Part shown: positions 62,924 through 64,000 of the stretch, one piece after another | Layout: each line of letters begins with the position of its first letter | Position numbering within the stretch: the stretch's first letter is position 1 | DNA from: Pseudomonas chlororaphis | GTDB lineage: Bacteria; Pseudomonadota; Gammaproteobacteria; Pseudomonadales; Pseudomonadaceae | DNA length: 64,000 nt | Direction of reading: 5' to 3' | Assembly: GCF_001921865.1 (NCBI RefSeq) | Contig: NZ_MSCT01000010.1 | Span: 310,001-374,000, forward strand | Position numbers and translations under genes: made by a program | The notes under the pieces: model-generated | What the model saw: the letters and a program-made list of their open reading frames with translations, nothing else | Database searches by the model: none | What the model was told of the DNA's origin: nothing

Positions 62924-63828
62924 AACGTGCGCTCCCCACAGCCTTTGAAGGCTTCGCTCACATGCTCGATCCAGGCCCGTACCGCCGGCAATACCCCACG
63001 CCGATGAGGGTAGACCGCTTGCAGCCAGCCGCCCGGTAGCGACCATTCGGGCAGCAGTTGCACCAACTGGCCGTTTTGCAGCTCCGTTTCGCAATACATC
63101 ATCGGCAGGATGGTACAGCCCAGGCCGGCGAGGGCGCAGGTACGGCGCACGCCAAAGTCGTCGATGCCCAGGCGCGCTTCCAACGTCAGGTCGCATTTGT
63201 TGCCCTGGGCATCGAGCATGCGCAAGTGCACCAGGCGGTCGGCTTCCAGCGCGCCGAGCACTGGCACCTGGCTCAGGTCCTCGGGGCTGTGGACCGGCCA
63301 TTCCCGGGCGAACGCCGGGCTGGCCACCATCACGGTCCGCGCCTGGCGCAGGCGCCGGGTCACCAGCAGCGGGTCTTCGTCACCGTGCTCGCGGACGCGC
63401 AAGGCGACGTCGATGCCTTCGGCGATCACATCGACCCGGCGGTTCATCAATTGCAGGTCCAGCTGTACCTGGGGGAACTGCTCGAGGAACGAGCTGACCA
63501 CGTTCGGCAACATGTCCTGGGCCAGGCCGACTGGGCAGGACACCCGCAGCCGCCCGCGCGGTTCGCTGGACATGCTGGCCACCGCTTCGTCGGCCATTTC
63601 CGCCTCCAGCAGCATGGCCTGGCAATGCCGCAGGTAACGTTCGCCGACCGCGGTCAGCTTCAATTGCCGGGTGGTGCGTTGCAGTAGGCGGGTGTGGAGC
63701 CGTTCTTCCAGTTCGGCAATACGCCGCGACAAGCGGGATTTGGGAACCCCCAGCAAGCGTCCGGCGGCGGCGAAACCACCGGCTTCCACTACCTTGGCGA
63801 AATAATAAAGATCGTTGAGGTCTTGCAT
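62920..63828 (-). CDS. LysR-family transcriptional regulator divergent from azoreductase
   Basis: A 302-aa LysR regulator. The HTH (about residues 4-62) includes EAGGFAAAGRLLGVPKSRLS and RRIAELEERLHTRLLQRTTR. The effector domain contains VSCPVGLAQDML. The ATG at 63828 starts MQDLNDLYYF; the longer frame upstream has no family similarity. It diverges from the azoreductase gene by 127 bp, an arrangement typical of LysR control of an adjacent quinone or azo reductase. Confidence 0.88.
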   Translation of the reverse strand: MQDLNDLYYFAKVVEAGGFAAAGRLLGVPKSRLSRRIAELEERLHTRLLQRTTRQLKLTAVGERYLRHCQAMLLEAEMADEAVASMSSEPRGRLRVSCPVGLAQDMLPNVVSSFLEQFPQVQLDLQLMNRRVDVIAEGIDVALRVREHGDEDPLLVTRRLRQARTVMVASPAFAREWPVHSPEDLSQVPVLGALEADRLVHLRMLDAQGNKCDLTLEARLGIDDFGVRRTCALAGLGCTILPMMYCETELQNGQLVQLLPEWSLPGGWLQAVYPHRRGVLPAVRAWIEHVSEAFKGCGERTL

Positions 63829-63955
63829 ATCTGACTCGACTGTCCTGCTGATGGGACAAACTATCGCATTTGTGCCGACTAATCGACTATTGGTTTCGCC
63901 TGTAGGATTGTCCACAATCGATCGCCCCGCGCGATCCTCACTTGGAGCATCCCCA

Positions 63956-64000
63956 ATGAAACTGCTGCATATCGATTCGAGCATCCTGGGCGACAACTCG
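63956..64000 (+). CDS. azoR: FMN-dependent NADH-azoreductase, 5' part only
   Basis: Only 15 codons (MKLLHIDSSILGDNS) are present before the window ends. This is the standard AzoR N-terminus with the FMN-phosphate loop Ser residues. GGAG precedes the ATG. Such enzymes reduce azo compounds and quinones with NADH. The call relies on a short stretch plus the divergent LysR. Confidence 0.75.
   Translation, partial: MKLLHIDSSILGDNS

Overview
The window is high-GC, densely packed Pseudomonas chromosome. The gene content points to the P. fluorescens group, possibly P. chlororaphis/protegens-like, but the species call is an inference from gene content only. Supporting signs are a complete phenylacetate (paa/pha) cluster in the P. 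putida U-type arrangement, a fapABCDEF functional-amyloid operon, the zwf-gnd pair, many LysR regulators, and numerous REP-type palindromes (GTAGCCGCTGCCG and TGTAGGAGC families) between genes. I see no rRNA, tRNA, CRISPR array, prophage or intact IS element.

Layout. 0.1-4.4 kb: a piperideine/pyrroline-2-carboxylate reductase, a DUF883 protein, a small conserved protein, a divergent LysR/nitrilase pair and a GNAT enzyme. A decayed LysR C-terminus sits beside the GNAT gene. 4.6-10.2 kb: a ferric-reductase-like flavocytochrome, LysR, glutaminase, a LEA-type lipoprotein and a purine permease. 10.4-10.9 kb: a three-copy 156-bp tandem repeat. 10.9-13.9 kb: LysR divergent from a polyamine-type binding protein plus agmatinase. 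14.2-19.0 kb: WYL regulator, NTF2-like protein, ZapE ATPase, DinB, GNAT and ChrA. 19.0-22.5 kb: a metal-type two-component system and two small secreted proteins, one preceded by a CusR-like palindrome. 22.7-30.9 kb: a Fur-box TonB siderophore receptor, CptA phosphoethanolamine transferase, a 57-aa coiled-coil protein, and gnd-zwf-HAD as an overlapping operon. 31.0-32.5 kb: NhaB.

32.8-50.6 kb is the phenylacetate catabolon. PaaK activates phenylacetate to its CoA thioester, PaaABC(D)E epoxidises the ring, PaaG isomerises the epoxide, PaaZ opens and oxidises the ring, PaaF, PaaH and PaaJ carry out beta-oxidation, and PaaI and PaaY are thioesterases. An OprD-type porin and an ActP-type symporter with its DUF485 partner provide uptake. 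PaaX is the repressor. The sequence shows two convergently oriented blocks on the minus strand (paaFGHIJK and paaABCDE-DUF485-symporter-porin-paaZ), separated by a clear intrinsic terminator and repeated GATACAAAAA-type palindromes that are likely PaaX operators.

51.4-57.9 kb is the functional amyloid locus. fapABCDEF runs on the minus strand and is preceded by a good sigma-54 (-24/-12) promoter. At the opposite end a VpsR-like sigma-54 activator gene converges on fapF. FapC carries an unusual GGHN tandem repeat just after its signal peptide and a second His-rich linker, and an intrinsic terminator lies between fapC and fapD. 58.2-64.0 kb: a PnuC/NadR-type kinase pair, an sCache chemoreceptor, UppP, DUF1294, a YjbR protein, LysR, and the start of an azoreductase gene cut by the window edge.
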